A stretch of 64,000 nucleotides of DNA from positions 3,296,001 to 3,360,000 of the forward strand of contig NZ_PNCO02000001.1 of NCBI RefSeq assembly GCF_005886105.2, read 5' to 3'. This DNA comes from Pseudoalteromonas galatheae. GTDB lineage: Bacteria > Pseudomonadota > Gammaproteobacteria > Enterobacterales > Alteromonadaceae. The translations under genes were made by a program, and so were the position numbers. Below the pieces are notes generated by a model that searched no databases, had not been told where the DNA came from, and saw only the letters and a program-made list of their open reading frames with translations. Shown piece by piece: positions 40,843 through 50,234 of this stretch (the stretch's first letter is position 1; every line of letters begins with the position of its first letter).

Positions 40843-42210
40843 CTATGACAAGCCCAGCACTTGCTTGGCTTGCTTCAAATCAAAAATTTTATCATCTACT
40901 TTTAGGTAGCTACGATTCTCATCTCTTACTACCGTGGCCTCAAGTACCCCAGGTAATGAAACCAGTTGGTCTGCTAATTCCGTCGCCTGTTGCTCATTTT
41001 CTACAGCAGAAACTAAGCTGATCGCTTTGCTCTTAGGTGGCACTTGCATACCCCAAGCGATAACAAACCATATTACCCCAATAATAGCCGTTGCGGCAAA
41101 TATCGTATCGACCGCAAAATTTTGTGCCAAGATACCACCCAAAGCACCGCCTATAAATGCACCTAGAAACTGGCCTGATGAAAACACTCCCATCGCCGAG
41201 CCTTTTTGATTTGCTGGAGCTATGCGAGAAACCAGCGCAGGCATAGTTGCTTCAAGAAAGTTAAAGGCAATAAAATAGACCAACATAGCAGCTGCGATCA
41301 CCCAAAGTGAATCTACAAAACAATACAAGGTAACTGAGCTTACCACTAGCATTGCAATAGACAGCAAGAATGTCTGCTTTTCTTTTTGTTTGCGGATCGC
41401 CACTATCATCATCGGTGCCATCAAAATGAAGGCGAGTAAGAATACTGGAATATAAAGTTGCCAGTGTCTGTCTGCAGCAAGGCCATCACGGATTAACTGA
41501 CCTGGCAAGGCTACAAAAATCGTAGTCAACGTCAAATGTAATAGCAACACACCCAGATCAAGTCTCAGTAACTGTGGGTTTTTAACCAAGCGACGAATAT
41601 CTGCAAAGCTTGCAATTGTGTCGCCTTTTGGCGCTTTATTTACCGCATTTGGTACCATAAAAGTGATGATAGCAATACCTACAATCGCTAATACTGCAGT
41701 AAGCCAGAAAATTCCCGCGATACCAAAAGACGCCGCAATCATTGGTCCTAATAACATGGCCACAGCAAAGCTCATACCAATGCACATGCCGATGACCGCC
41801 ATTACTTTAGGACGCTGCTCGTCGCGGCTCAAATCTGCGGCAAGTGCAAGTAAAGCGCTTGCAATAGCACCCATGCCCTGTAGCGCTCGACCAAACGTTA
41901 CCCAATAGATTGAATCCGCTAAGGCTGCAATAACGGACCCCAAGGCAAACACCAGTAAACCACCTATAATAATTGGCTTACGGCCGAACTTATCAGACAA
42001 CCAACCCATAGGGATCTGTAGCACGGCTTGAGTCAAACCATAAGCACCAATCGCCAAACCAATCCACAATGGTGAAACATCCTGTAAAGATTGGCCATAA
42101 ACAGCCAACACAGGCATCAGCATGAACAAACCGAGCATGCGGAAAGCGAAAACACCAGCAAGAGAAATCGCGGCGCGCTTTTCTGTCGGGTTTAAAGAGT
42201 CATTAGACAT
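40843..42210 (-). CDS. yajR: MFS transporter, YajR-like
   Basis: Twelve-helix major facilitator with a C-terminal soluble YAM-type domain. I start at the ATG at 42210 (455 residues, MSNDSLNPTEKRA); an upstream TTG would add 15. Family marks: GLTQAVLQIPMGWLSDKFGRKPII, GRALQGMGAIASALLALAADL--DEQR-KAMA-like, and a C-terminal ferredoxin-like stretch (about 390-455, LPGVLEATVVRDENRSYLKVDDKI). This pattern closely follows E. coli YajR, whose substrate is unknown. Situated upstream of ssb, probably in one transcript. Confidence 0.82.
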   Translation of the reverse strand: MSNDSLNPTEKRAAISLAGVFAFRMLGLFMLMPVLAVYGQSLQDVSPLWIGLAIGAYGLTQAVLQIPMGWLSDKFGRKPIIIGGLLVFALGSVIAALADSIYWVTFGRALQGMGAIASALLALAADLSRDEQRPKVMAVIGMCIGMSFAVAMLLGPMIAASFGIAGIFWLTAVLAIVGIAIITFMVPNAVNKAPKGDTIASFADIRRLVKNPQLLRLDLGVLLLHLTLTTIFVALPGQLIRDGLAADRHWQLYIPVFLLAFILMAPMMIVAIRKQKEKQTFLLSIAMLVVSSVTLYCFVDSLWVIAAAMLVYFIAFNFLEATMPALVSRIAPANQKGSAMGVFSSGQFLGAFIGGALGGILAQNFAVDTIFAATAIIGVIWFVIAWGMQVPPKSKAISLVSAVENEQQATELADQLVSLPGVLEATVVRDENRSYLKVDDKIFDLKQAKQVLGLS

Positions 42211-42348
42211 AAGGCGGTATTCATCACTATCGAAAATCACGCGCAAGTTTAACAAACTCTTTTCTTAACTTACACTAGCGCGAGCGGATCTTTGCAATGC
42301 GGTTATTAACATCATGAATTTGAGCGGCTTGCTCCGAAAGAAAAAACG

Positions 42349-43101
42349 CTAATGAACGTCGTACTTAACCGTGATCTGCTCTAACTTCCCGCTACGTTTT
42401 ACCCGTTCAAATGCTTGACTCAACCGCTGCAAACGCTCGCTCGTTGTGCGTGCCTTGCTAAAAGCAAAATATACTGGGCTTTCGTTAATAACCAACGGAC
42501 TAATAGCAAACTTTTCAAAATCAGGGTTATTTTTATTTTGATACAGGATGTTGAATTTTTCTTCTAAAAACCCTGCAATCCGTCCCTTTTTGAGCAAATT
42601 CAGTTTCACCTGATTGTCTGGTACATAGATAAATTGCGTTTCACTGTCGACACGACGCGCAAGACGAGCTGTAAATGCTTCACCATAATAAGCATTACGC
42701 TGAATAGCGATGGGCTTTGACAGATGGAATAACGACTCAAGTGAGTCAAGCTGGTGAGGTTCGCCTGAATTCATTGCAAAAACAATGGTTTCCATTCGTT
42801 GAGGACCAATAAAATAGGCAAACTGTTCTCGTACTGGTGTTTTTGTAACACTCAAAATAAGATCGATATCGCCCTCCTCTAATAGCTTCAGCGCCCGACC
42901 CCAAGGAATACTTACGAAGCGATAACTACACCCAGCTTCATCTAACAAGGCTTTTGCGAAATCAACGTCCATACCGTGCCAAACAAGGTTGTCATTTAAT
43001 TTAGACTGCGCCGCATAATTCTCAAACCGCACCACCAGCTCACAAGCGAAGCTGTTTTGGCAAAGCAGCACCATAAGCAATAAAAGTCGATACAAAATCA
43101 A
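42349..43101 (-). CDS. periplasmic substrate-binding protein, SBP type 3 family
   Basis: 250 residues with a hydrophobic N-terminus resembling a Sec signal (cleavage near ACE, residue 20) and one type-3 solute-binding domain: G-DVDFAKALLDEAGC-Y-FV--PWGRALKLLEEGDIDLILSVTKTPVREQFAYFIGP. No permease or ATPase genes are adjacent, so it is an orphan receptor; such stand-alone proteins are common in Alteromonadales and their ligands are mostly unknown. The start is a TTG at 43101; the first ATG (43074) would truncate the signal peptide. Confidence 0.75.
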   Translation of the reverse strand: MILYRLLLLMVLLCQNSFACELVVRFENYAAQSKLNDNLVWHGMDVDFAKALLDEAGCSYRFVSIPWGRALKLLEEGDIDLILSVTKTPVREQFAYFIGPQRMETIVFAMNSGEPHQLDSLESLFHLSKPIAIQRNAYYGEAFTARLARRVDSETQFIYVPDNQVKLNLLKKGRIAGFLEEKFNILYQNKNNPDFEKFAISPLVINESPVYFAFSKARTTSERLQRLSQAFERVKRSGKLEQITVKYDVH

Positions 43102-43275
43102 TATCCCAAGTTGATCGGTTTAATAAGTTTAGTTCGTTTAGCAGAGATAACTTAATTTTGTATTCGGGATGCGGTAATCTGTTCACTTCACATCATGCTT
43201 TGACTGATCCAGGTTTCAATTTAGTGGATTAGTATCGCGTACTCAGTACAGCGCACGAAAAAACACAAGGGTCGT

Positions 43276-46098
43276 ATGGATAAAATAGAAGTTAGGGGTG
43301 CCCGCACCCACAATTTAAAAGACATTTCACTCACTATTCCAAGAGACAAGTTGATAGTGATCACGGGTCTTTCTGGCTCAGGGAAGTCGTCTTTAGCATT
43401 TGACACCTTATACGCAGAAGGCCAGCGTCGTTATGTTGAGTCTTTGTCTGCGTACGCGAGGCAGTTTTTATCGCTGATGGAAAAACCAGATGTGGATCAC
43501 ATTGAGGGCTTGTCTCCCGCGATTTCCATTGAGCAGAAGTCGACTTCTCACAACCCACGCTCAACCGTAGGAACCATTACCGAAATATACGACTATTTAA
43601 GATTACTCTTTGCTCGAGTGGGTGAACCGAGATGCCCTACGCATGATTTACCGTTAGCCGCACAAACTATCAGCCAAATGGTTGATACTGTGCTTGCGTT
43701 ACCCGAGGGTAGCAAACTCATGCTACTTGCACCGGTGGTGAAAAATCGTAAAGGTGAGCACGTAAAACTATTAGAAGAGCTTGCGAGCCAAGGTTTTATT
43801 CGTGCACGTATCGATGGCGAGGTATGCGATCTCTCAGATCCACCAACGCTAGAGTTACAGAAAAAACATACCATAGAAGTCGTGGTGGATCGTTTCAAAG
43901 TTAAAGCAGGGCTTGAACAACGGTTAGCCGAATCTTTTGAAACCGCGCTTGATTTGGCTGATGGCATTGCGCAAATCGCCTATATGGATGATAGCGACGC
44001 AGACGAACTGATCTTCTCGGCCAACTTTGCCTGTCCAACTTGTGGCTATGCCATGAGCGAACTTGAACCACGATTGTTTTCTTTCAATAACCCCGCAGGT
44101 GCGTGCCAAAGCTGTGATGGTTTAGGGGTAAAGCAGTATTTTGATCCCAAACGTGTAGTGCAAAACCCAGAACTAAGCTTGTCTGGCGGTGCAATCAAAG
44201 GGTGGGATAAACGCAGTTTTTACTATTTTCAAATGCTAAGCTCAGTTGCCGAGCAATATGGATTTGACTTAGAAACGCCATTTCAGGATCTGCCGAGTAA
44301 ATTTCAAAGAGTGGTATTAGAAGGCTCAGGCAAAACTAAAATCGCGTTTAAGTATCGCAATGACAGAGGCGATCTGATCACCCGCAATCACGAGTTTGAA
44401 GGCGTGTTAAACAACATGAATCGCCGTTATCGGGAAACGGAGTCAAGTTCAGTAAGAGAAGAGCTCGCCAAGTACCAAACCAGCCAAGCTTGTCCAAGTT
44501 GCCATGGCTCACGCCTGCGTGAAGAAGCTCGCCATGTATTTATCGGCTCGACCAATCTGCCGACCGTAACAACGATGAGTATCGGTGAAGCCAGTCAATT
44601 TTTTATCGACTTAGCACTCACTGGCCAAAAAGCGCATATTGCGGACAAAATACTCAAAGAGATCCGCGACCGTTTATCATTTTTGATCAATGTTGGCCTA
44701 AACTACCTTTCTTTGGAGCGTAGTGCTGATACTTTATCTGGCGGTGAAGCTCAGCGGATCCGTCTTGCAAGCCAAATTGGCGCAGGTCTCGTGGGGGTAA
44801 TGTACGTACTGGATGAGCCTTCAATTGGTCTACATCAACGCGATAACGACCGTTTACTTAAAACACTCACGCACTTAAGAGATCTTGGCAACACCGTGAT
44901 TGTGGTAGAACACGACGAAGATGCCATTCGTGCAGCCGATCACATCATAGATATAGGCCCAGGCGCCGGCGTGCACGGTGGCTATGTCGTCGCAGAGGGA
45001 ACTCGCGATGAGATAATGCAAAGCAAAGACTCATTAACAGGGCAATATCTCAGTGGCGAAAAACGCATTGACGTTCCAACGCAACGTCATCAATGTGATG
45101 ACAAGTGGCTTGAGCTTAAAGGCGCAACGGGCAACAACCTAAAAAGTGTCGATTTAAAAGTACCAGTTGGTCTAATGACTTGCATAACAGGGGTATCTGG
45201 TTCAGGTAAGTCTACCCTCATTAATGACACCCTATTCAAGCTTGCTCATCAGGAATTAAACGGTGCAACAACGCAAGAAGCTGCACCATATGAGTCAATT
45301 CATGGGCTAGATCACTTCGATAAAGTTATCGATATTGATCAAAGTCCAATCGGTCGCACACCACGTTCGAACCCAGCAACTTACACCGGGATCTTTACTG
45401 CTATCCGCGAATTATTTGCAGGAACACAAGAATCGCGTTCACGCGGTTATAAGGTTGGCCGCTTTAGTTTTAATGTTAAGGGTGGTCGCTGTGAGGCCTG
45501 CCAAGGCGATGGCGTTATCAAAGTAGAAATGCACTTCCTACCGGATGTCTACGTTCCTTGTGATGTCTGTACTGGTAAGCGCTATAACCGTGAAACACTA
45601 GAAGTGCTGTATAAAGGTAAAAATATCCACGAAGTGTTGGAAATGACCGTTGAGGACGCTCGAGAATTTTTTGATAAAATTCCCGCTATCAATCGCAAAC
45701 TTCAAACTTTAATGGACGTTGGCCTTTCCTACATTCGCTTAGGGCAAGCCGCCACAACTTTGTCCGGTGGTGAAGCGCAGCGTGTTAAGCTCGCTCGTGA
45801 GTTATCAAAACGAGATACCGGTAAAACACTTTACATCCTCGATGAGCCAACCACAGGTCTGCACTTCCATGATATTCAGCAGCTACTCGCGGTATTACAT
45901 CGTCTGCGCGATCATGGTAATACGGTGTTGGTTATCGAGCATAATCTAGATGTCATCAAAACCGCAGACTGGATTGTAGACTTAGGTCCAGAGGGAGGAG
46001 CTGGAGGTGGTCAAATACTCGTCTCAGGTACGCCTGAAACGGTGGCAGACTTCGCGGCTTCGCATACAGGTAAGTACCTTAAGCCCTTGTTGTCTTAA
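43276..46098 (+). CDS. uvrA: excinuclease ABC subunit A
   Basis: Damage-recognition ATPase of nucleotide excision repair. The 940 residues have two ABC modules: Walker [10 protein letters not shown] near the start and GVSGSGKST in the second half; signatures [16 protein letters not shown] and [14 protein letters not shown]; Walker [15 protein letters not shown] and [14 protein letters not shown]. Three zinc modules are present, including [27 protein letters not shown] and CEACQGDG...[16 protein letters not shown]. Length equals E. coli UvrA. An AAGGG site precedes the ATG. I found no convincing LexA box upstream. Confidence 0.98.
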   Translation: MDKIEVRGARTHNLKDISLTIPRDKLIVITGLSGSGKSSLAFDTLYAEGQRRYVESLSAYARQFLSLMEKPDVDHIEGLSPAISIEQKSTSHNPRSTVGTITEIYDYLRLLFARVGEPRCPTHDLPLAAQTISQMVDTVLALPEGSKLMLLAPVVKNRKGEHVKLLEELASQGFIRARIDGEVCDLSDPPTLELQKKHTIEVVVDRFKVKAGLEQRLAESFETALDLADGIAQIAYMDDSDADELIFSANFACPTCGYAMSELEPRLFSFNNPAGACQSCDGLGVKQYFDPKRVVQNPELSLSGGAIKGWDKRSFYYFQMLSSVAEQYGFDLETPFQDLPSKFQRVVLEGSGKTKIAFKYRNDRGDLITRNHEFEGVLNNMNRRYRETESSSVREELAKYQTSQACPSCHGSRLREEARHVFIGSTNLPTVTTMSIGEASQFFIDLALTGQKAHIADKILKEIRDRLSFLINVGLNYLSLERSADTLSGGEAQRIRLASQIGAGLVGVMYVLDEPSIGLHQRDNDRLLKTLTHLRDLGNTVIVVEHDEDAIRAADHIIDIGPGAGVHGGYVVAEGTRDEIMQSKDSLTGQYLSGEKRIDVPTQRHQCDDKWLELKGATGNNLKSVDLKVPVGLMTCITGVSGSGKSTLINDTLFKLAHQELNGATTQEAAPYESIHGLDHFDKVIDIDQSPIGRTPRSNPATYTGIFTAIRELFAGTQESRSRGYKVGRFSFNVKGGRCEACQGDGVIKVEMHFLPDVYVPCDVCTGKRYNRETLEVLYKGKNIHEVLEMTVEDAREFFDKIPAINRKLQTLMDVGLSYIRLGQAATTLSGGEAQRVKLARELSKRDTGKTLYILDEPTTGLHFHDIQQLLAVLHRLRDHGNTVLVIEHNLDVIKTADWIVDLGPEGGAGGGQILVSGTPETVADFAASHTGKYLKPLLS

Positions 46099-46117
46099 TT
46101 TCTAAAAGTCTCTATTA

Positions 46118-46157
46118 TTGGTGCATAATAATTACAAATTCATTTATTATGCACCAA
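46118..46157. repeat. perfect 14-bp inverted repeat over a start codon
   Basis: TTGGTGCATAATAA (46118-46131) and TTATTATGCACCAA (46144-46157) are exact reverse complements separated by 12 bases. The right arm contains the ATG (46149) of the next gene. No T tract follows, so it is not a standard terminator for uvrA; it may be an operator or a translation-blocking hairpin. Confidence 0.75.
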
Positions 46158-47234
46158 CTTCTCGCGCCAAAAAACTTAACCGCGTACCTAGCAAGACTGC
46201 GCTTTTCCATCGGCCAATTTTGGCAAAGCCTAACGATAGCTCAACGCTATTATTTGGTCAGCTTTGTTATTTTCATGTTCAGCTTAAGTGAGCCTGAAGA
46301 TAATCACTTTATCGCTTTTTTGATATTAATAACCACAGTAACAGCGCTATGCTATGAATTCTGGCCAAGGATCATGATCTTTTGGGAAAGTGTACCAGGT
46401 AAAGCACTGATACTGTTATTTTACGCCTTTATCGCTAATTTTGTGTTAGTTCAAGCTGATGGCCGTATCAACGATTTAACTGGGGTCAGCACAGATAACT
46501 TCCCTTACACACATAATTTGAGTGTGTTGCTGTCGTTACCTACTTGGTTTTTTATTACCAGCACCTTTTTATTAATTCTCGCGCAACTATTAATGACGTG
46601 CTACGTCGTGGTGCTTTTCTTACTTAAACCATTACGTATAAAGCCTTTTTGGCATCAGAGTCACTATCGCTATCCGGCGACAACAGCAATAATCAGGCTG
46701 ATCATGTGTTTTGTTTTACTGGCTTTCTTGGTGCTCGGCATCGCTAAATCCGGGGCTTCAACCGCATTTACTGAGTTTTCTTCTGATTTCAAAGTAGATG
46801 AGACCGGGATTTCTTTCCAAGCCAACGCGAAAGAATCGCGCTCTGCAGAAGAAAACGAAGGAGCATCGGAAACTCAACCTCAAGTGGCCAACACGAGCGG
46901 CGATACTCCGCGACAAGATAAAGCACAGTCCACTGCAGATGAGCCGGAGTCGTTAACGGTATCTATTAATAACGATCCCAATCCAGATTTGCACGAGCAA
47001 GGCAAAAACTATAACGATGTACTTAACCAAATATTGGCTTACTTTATCTTTCGCTTTGAATCTGACGGAAACTCACGTTGCGAGCACAGCAAAGGCAGTA
47101 ATATTGTTGAATTAAACGATTATGAGATCTTGGAGATCATGCCGGATAACACCGCAGAATATGGTTTCACTTATACAGTAAAACCTTGTATTTCAGCGGC
47201 AATTGGTCATCAGTTTAAACCGCAGAAACCATAA
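46149..47234 (+). CDS. polytopic membrane protein of unknown function
   Basis: I do not recognise this family. The 361 residues have a short amphipathic N-terminus, about four to five membrane helices (near 33-65, 85-100, 128-158 and 178-198) and then a soluble C-terminal part. That part has a low-complexity acidic linker (about 225-285, rich in E, S, T, D) and a small end domain (about 290-361) with two cysteines (C314, C350). The only good start is the ATG inside the 14-bp inverted repeat, with no ribosome site. Its 3' end overlaps the convergent thioesterase gene by 20 bases. Base composition is like its neighbours. Confidence 0.6.
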   Translation: MHQLLAPKNLTAYLARLRFSIGQFWQSLTIAQRYYLVSFVIFMFSLSEPEDNHFIAFLILITTVTALCYEFWPRIMIFWESVPGKALILLFYAFIANFVLVQADGRINDLTGVSTDNFPYTHNLSVLLSLPTWFFITSTFLLILAQLLMTCYVVVLFLLKPLRIKPFWHQSHYRYPATTAIIRLIMCFVLLAFLVLGIAKSGASTAFTEFSSDFKVDETGISFQANAKESRSAEENEGASETQPQVANTSGDTPRQDKAQSTADEPESLTVSINNDPNPDLHEQGKNYNDVLNQILAYFIFRFESDGNSRCEHSKGSNIVELNDYEILEIMPDNTAEYGFTYTVKPCISAAIGHQFKPQKP

Positions 47235-47613
47235 AAGTACCTAGCGCATCGCGCTCTTGCTGACTCAGCGGTTGAGGTTGCTTAACCGCAAAGTCGTATC
47301 GCACCATTATAGTTTTACCTTCAGCACAGCACTCTCCATGCTGCCAAGCCTGCTGCAAAATGACAAATGAGCTGTTGCCAATATGTTCAACAGCCGTTTT
47401 TATTTCAACTTCCTGACCATAAAACAGCTCCCCTTTAAAGGTGACTTCGACTTTGGCAACAATCAATTTCCACTCTTTTGGATTTAAATCTGGTGTAAAT
47501 ATTTTGAAAATAGGTGTGCGCGCGGCTTCAAACCACACTGGGAGTACGGTATTGTTGATATGTCCAAGCACGTCTGTATCACAAAAACGCGGCATAAGCT
47601 TTTCAGACAGCAT
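47215..47613 (-). CDS. acyl-CoA thioesterase (4HBT / YbgC-FadM type hotdog)
   Basis: Single hotdog-fold domain of 132 residues that should hydrolyse acyl-CoA thioesters. The catalytic-Asp segment R-F-C-D-T-D-V-L-G-H-I-N-N (D14) and VWFEAARTP helix are typical, as is VEVTFKGELFYGQEVEIKT. Substrate length cannot be predicted. It overlaps the 3' end of the convergent membrane protein gene by 20 bases and is divergent from the oxygenase gene, with only 29 bases between the two starts. Confidence 0.85.
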   Translation of the reverse strand: MLSEKLMPRFCDTDVLGHINNTVLPVWFEAARTPIFKIFTPDLNPKEWKLIVAKVEVTFKGELFYGQEVEIKTAVEHIGNSSFVILQQAWQHGECCAEGKTIMVRYDFAVKQPQPLSQQERDALGTFMVSAV

Positions 47614-47642
47614 AATAACTCCAATAAAAACTAGGGAAAAAC

Positions 47643-48344
47643 ATGAGTGATTTTATTCGCGTTTACGATAACGCACTCAGTTCAGACTTTTGCGATGAAT
47701 TCGTAAAGACCTTCGATCAAAGCCCACATTTAAAACAGGGGACTACGTCTGGTGGTGTCGACTTGAGTAAAAAAGTCAGTCACGACCTTTATTTAAATTC
47801 CTACCCTGACTATGCCAAACAGTTACAGCACATTCAACAAGTTACGGCAAAGCACTTATTTGAATACCTTGAAGAACATTTCTTTATGATCATCGGTGCA
47901 TTTGGACTTAAAGTGTATCACCCTAAAACTGGTGAGCCTGTCGACCTCACTGTGGATAACTTTGAAGAAGTCGGCAAGCCACAACTCCCGGTCCTTGCTC
48001 AACAGCTGTTTCGTTTGGGTGCTATCCAAGCCCAGCGCTATCAAATAAATAAAGGCGGCTATCCCTATTGGCATAGCGAAGTCTACCCTCAACATGACCA
48101 TAATGAAGCCTTACACCGAGTGCTGTTATTTATGTTCTACCTTAACGATGTCGAGGAAGGTGGCGAGACTGAGTTTTATTATCAGCAGCGTAAAATTGCC
48201 CCAGTAAAAGGCTCTATGGTGATAGCGCCAGGGTATTTTACACATACACATAGAGGCAACATTCCAGTTTCTAATGATAAGTATATACTCACTTCATGGG
48301 TGTTATTTAATAGAGCAGAGCAACTCTATGGAACGCCCAAATAA
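47643..48344 (+). CDS. 2-oxoglutarate / Fe(II) oxygenase (prolyl-4-hydroxylase-like)
   Basis: Cupin-fold dioxygenase of the P4Hc type, 233 residues. The double-stranded beta-helix core is at about 130-222: YQINKGGYPYWHSEVYPQHD supplies H144 and E146 (H-x-E where most members have H-x-D), LLFMFYLNDVEEGGETEF is the usual mid motif, V-P-KGSMVIAPGYFTHTHRG supplies the distal His (201 or 203), and K213 (NDKYILTSW) would bind 2-oxoglutarate. Substrate unknown. A gaaaaac stretch precedes the ATG and no strong ribosome site is seen. Confidence 0.82.
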   Translation: MSDFIRVYDNALSSDFCDEFVKTFDQSPHLKQGTTSGGVDLSKKVSHDLYLNSYPDYAKQLQHIQQVTAKHLFEYLEEHFFMIIGAFGLKVYHPKTGEPVDLTVDNFEEVGKPQLPVLAQQLFRLGAIQAQRYQINKGGYPYWHSEVYPQHDHNEALHRVLLFMFYLNDVEEGGETEFYYQQRKIAPVKGSMVIAPGYFTHTHRGNIPVSNDKYILTSWVLFNRAEQLYGTPK

Positions 48345-48407
48345 GCTATCTCTATAATTCAGGGGCTGTTGAACTCAAGCTTGCAAGATCAATAGACCCC
48401 ACAGAAC

Positions 48408-48776
48408 TTATTTAGCTTTGGTAAATTCAGCCCACTCTACCAGCATTGGTAAAAAGTCCTCATAGCCACACACCGCCATCATACCCGACTCATCTAAAGC
48501 CAGTGCGTCTTCTTGGTATTGCGCTATGTCATCACTTTCATGAAACAAAGCGTGGCTTTCAAATAATGCTTCTTGCGGCGTGAACGTGGCGCGGATCTCT
48601 TTTCCAGCCAACACAAGCTCTTCTTTTTGATTTGGTAGGTTTTCAAGCTGTATCAGCAAGCTGACAATACGCTCATGTGCAAGCTCTTCGCTCAGCCACC
48701 GACCTATCAACGCATGCTCGTCATTTAAGCGAGCTCGAAACCCAGAAAGTGGGTCACGAATAAACTGGTATTCCAT
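48408..48776 (-). CDS. yacL: YacL family protein (UPF0231)
   Basis: Small cytoplasmic protein of unknown function. The 122 residues match the E. coli YacL pattern: M-Y-F-RD-----R-----H---G-W-EE, a central helical part and the C-terminal E-AL-LDESGMMAVCGYEDFL-ML, equivalent to the D-ESLSLCGVEDFL end of YacL. Monocistronic, convergent with the oxygenase gene. Confidence 0.75.
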   Translation of the reverse strand: MEYQFIRDPLSGFRARLNDEHALIGRWLSEELAHERIVSLLIQLENLPNQKEELVLAGKEIRATFTPQEALFESHALFHESDDIAQYQEDALALDESGMMAVCGYEDFLPMLVEWAEFTKAK

Positions 48777-48880
48777 CTTTACTTCTTAACTAAATTACCT
48801 TGTTTTATTATACCTAAGTAGCGTCCGCTAAGCATTCATTGATAGAATTACCTTTTAACCACTCGATTGTTGGTCAACGC

Positions 48881-49783
48881 ATGTCGCCTGTTGAGATCTT
48901 ATTTCCTCTCATTTTTATCGTTATTTCTGGGTTTTTGAGTGCAAAGATAGGCTTTATTGCCATCAATCAGCTTGATGGCTTGCGTACTTTTATCTTTAAT
49001 TTATGTATTCCTGTGCTGTTATTTAGCAGTATGGTGCAAGCAGATCTGGAAAGCCTCGCGACGGGCTCATTGTTATTATCCTTTTATCTTCCAGTCGCTC
49101 TGACTTATGTAAGCTTATACCTATTTCTTTTCAAGGCACAACATCGTTCAAAAGCAGACAGCGCAGCATTGGCATTAAGTGGCACCTACTCTAATACCGT
49201 GTTAGTCGGATTACCGATTATCTTAATGGCACTCGGTGAGCAAGCCGCTGCCATGGTATTTATGATTATTACATTCCATAGTGCGATGCTGTTTTTTATG
49301 ACATTTTTACTGGCAGCAAGGCACAAAAATAAGGTGGATATTGTCAAACCCCTGCTGCTAAATCCAATAGTGATAAGTATTTCGGGTGGTTTGATATTAA
49401 ACGTTGCTGGGTTAAAACTACCAAGCTTAATACTTGAAAGCTTTAGTTGGTTGGCAAAACCCGCCATTCCTGGGGCGCTATTTATTTTAGGTGCGAGCTT
49501 GGTACAGTATGGCGTACGAGGTAAATTACACGGTGCAATATGGCTAAGTGCAGTAAAACTGATGCTACTGCCGGGATTGGTTTATCTCTTTGCCACTTAT
49601 TTAGGGTTGGCAACTCAACAAGTTCAGGTAGTGACTTTAATGAGTGCCTCTCCTTTGGGCGTTAATGCCTATCTTGTTGCTAGACAACTCGACAGCCAAC
49701 AAGCAACGCTTGCGGCTACCGTTGTGCTGTCTACTGTGCTGAGTATGTTCAGCCTGACTGGTTGGTTATACTTTTTGGTATAA
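48881..49783 (+). CDS. AEC family transporter (auxin efflux carrier-like)
   Basis: Ten-helix permease of the AEC family, 300 residues from the ATG at 48881 (MSPVEILFPLIFIV). The frame is open to a TTG at 48839, but the residues between are polar and unlike the family start. Marks: GTYSNTVLVGLPI and the second-half GASLVQYG...ASPLGVNAYLVA. Bacterial members export malonate, malate or amino acids; the substrate is not predictable. Confidence 0.87.
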   Translation: MSPVEILFPLIFIVISGFLSAKIGFIAINQLDGLRTFIFNLCIPVLLFSSMVQADLESLATGSLLLSFYLPVALTYVSLYLFLFKAQHRSKADSAALALSGTYSNTVLVGLPIILMALGEQAAAMVFMIITFHSAMLFFMTFLLAARHKNKVDIVKPLLLNPIVISISGGLILNVAGLKLPSLILESFSWLAKPAIPGALFILGASLVQYGVRGKLHGAIWLSAVKLMLLPGLVYLFATYLGLATQQVQVVTLMSASPLGVNAYLVARQLDSQQATLAATVVLSTVLSMFSLTGWLYFLV

Positions 49784-49786
49784 CCG

Positions 49787-50014
49787 TTAATACCTAGGCG
49801 GCGTATACTTAGCAGCATCAATAATAGCCCATAAATGGAAAACGGCTGCAATCACGGGTGGAACCAATAAAAACCACAGTGCATATCCACCTACAACAAC
49901 AATTGCGAAGATTAAAGCCGCCAATATACGACCTTGAACCAACTGACCAAGGCCAGGGAAAAAGACGTTACAAATCGCTGCAATTACATTACCACCAGAA
50001 CCTTGTCCAGACAT
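49787..50014 (-). CDS. small two-helix membrane protein
   Basis: 75 residues: a Gly/Ser-rich N-terminus, then two hydrophobic segments (about 10-26 and 32-65) with ICNVFFPGLGQLVQGRI, resembling the TM2/YqaE-like small membrane proteins common in marine gammaproteobacteria. The ending is DAAKYTPPRY. An AGAGGTAACC site precedes the ATG. No function can be assigned. Convergent with the AEC gene, with three bases between stops. Confidence 0.7.
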   Translation of the reverse strand: MSGQGSGGNVIAAICNVFFPGLGQLVQGRILAALIFAIVVVGGYALWFLLVPPVIAAVFHLWAIIDAAKYTPPRY

Positions 50015-50234
50015 GGTTACCTCTCTTAGTTACTTAAAGTCTTTCTTTTTAATATATCAGATTTCATGCCAACCCTAACACTTTGATTTTAAAAGAAACC
50101 AATGAAACTCATTATTTTCTGTTCACTATAAGTTAGCCTAAACCACTAACTTTTAGCTTAAAGTTTAGCTATATTATTATGCGTAATTCAATCACTTTGA
50201 TTTACATAAAATAATAATGAAAACAGGATGTCTT

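Noticed and set aside
43102..43275. LexA/SOS box upstream of uvrA
   Set aside because: No CTG-N10-CAG with acceptable arms; the GTACT-C-AGTAC dyad has the wrong spacing.
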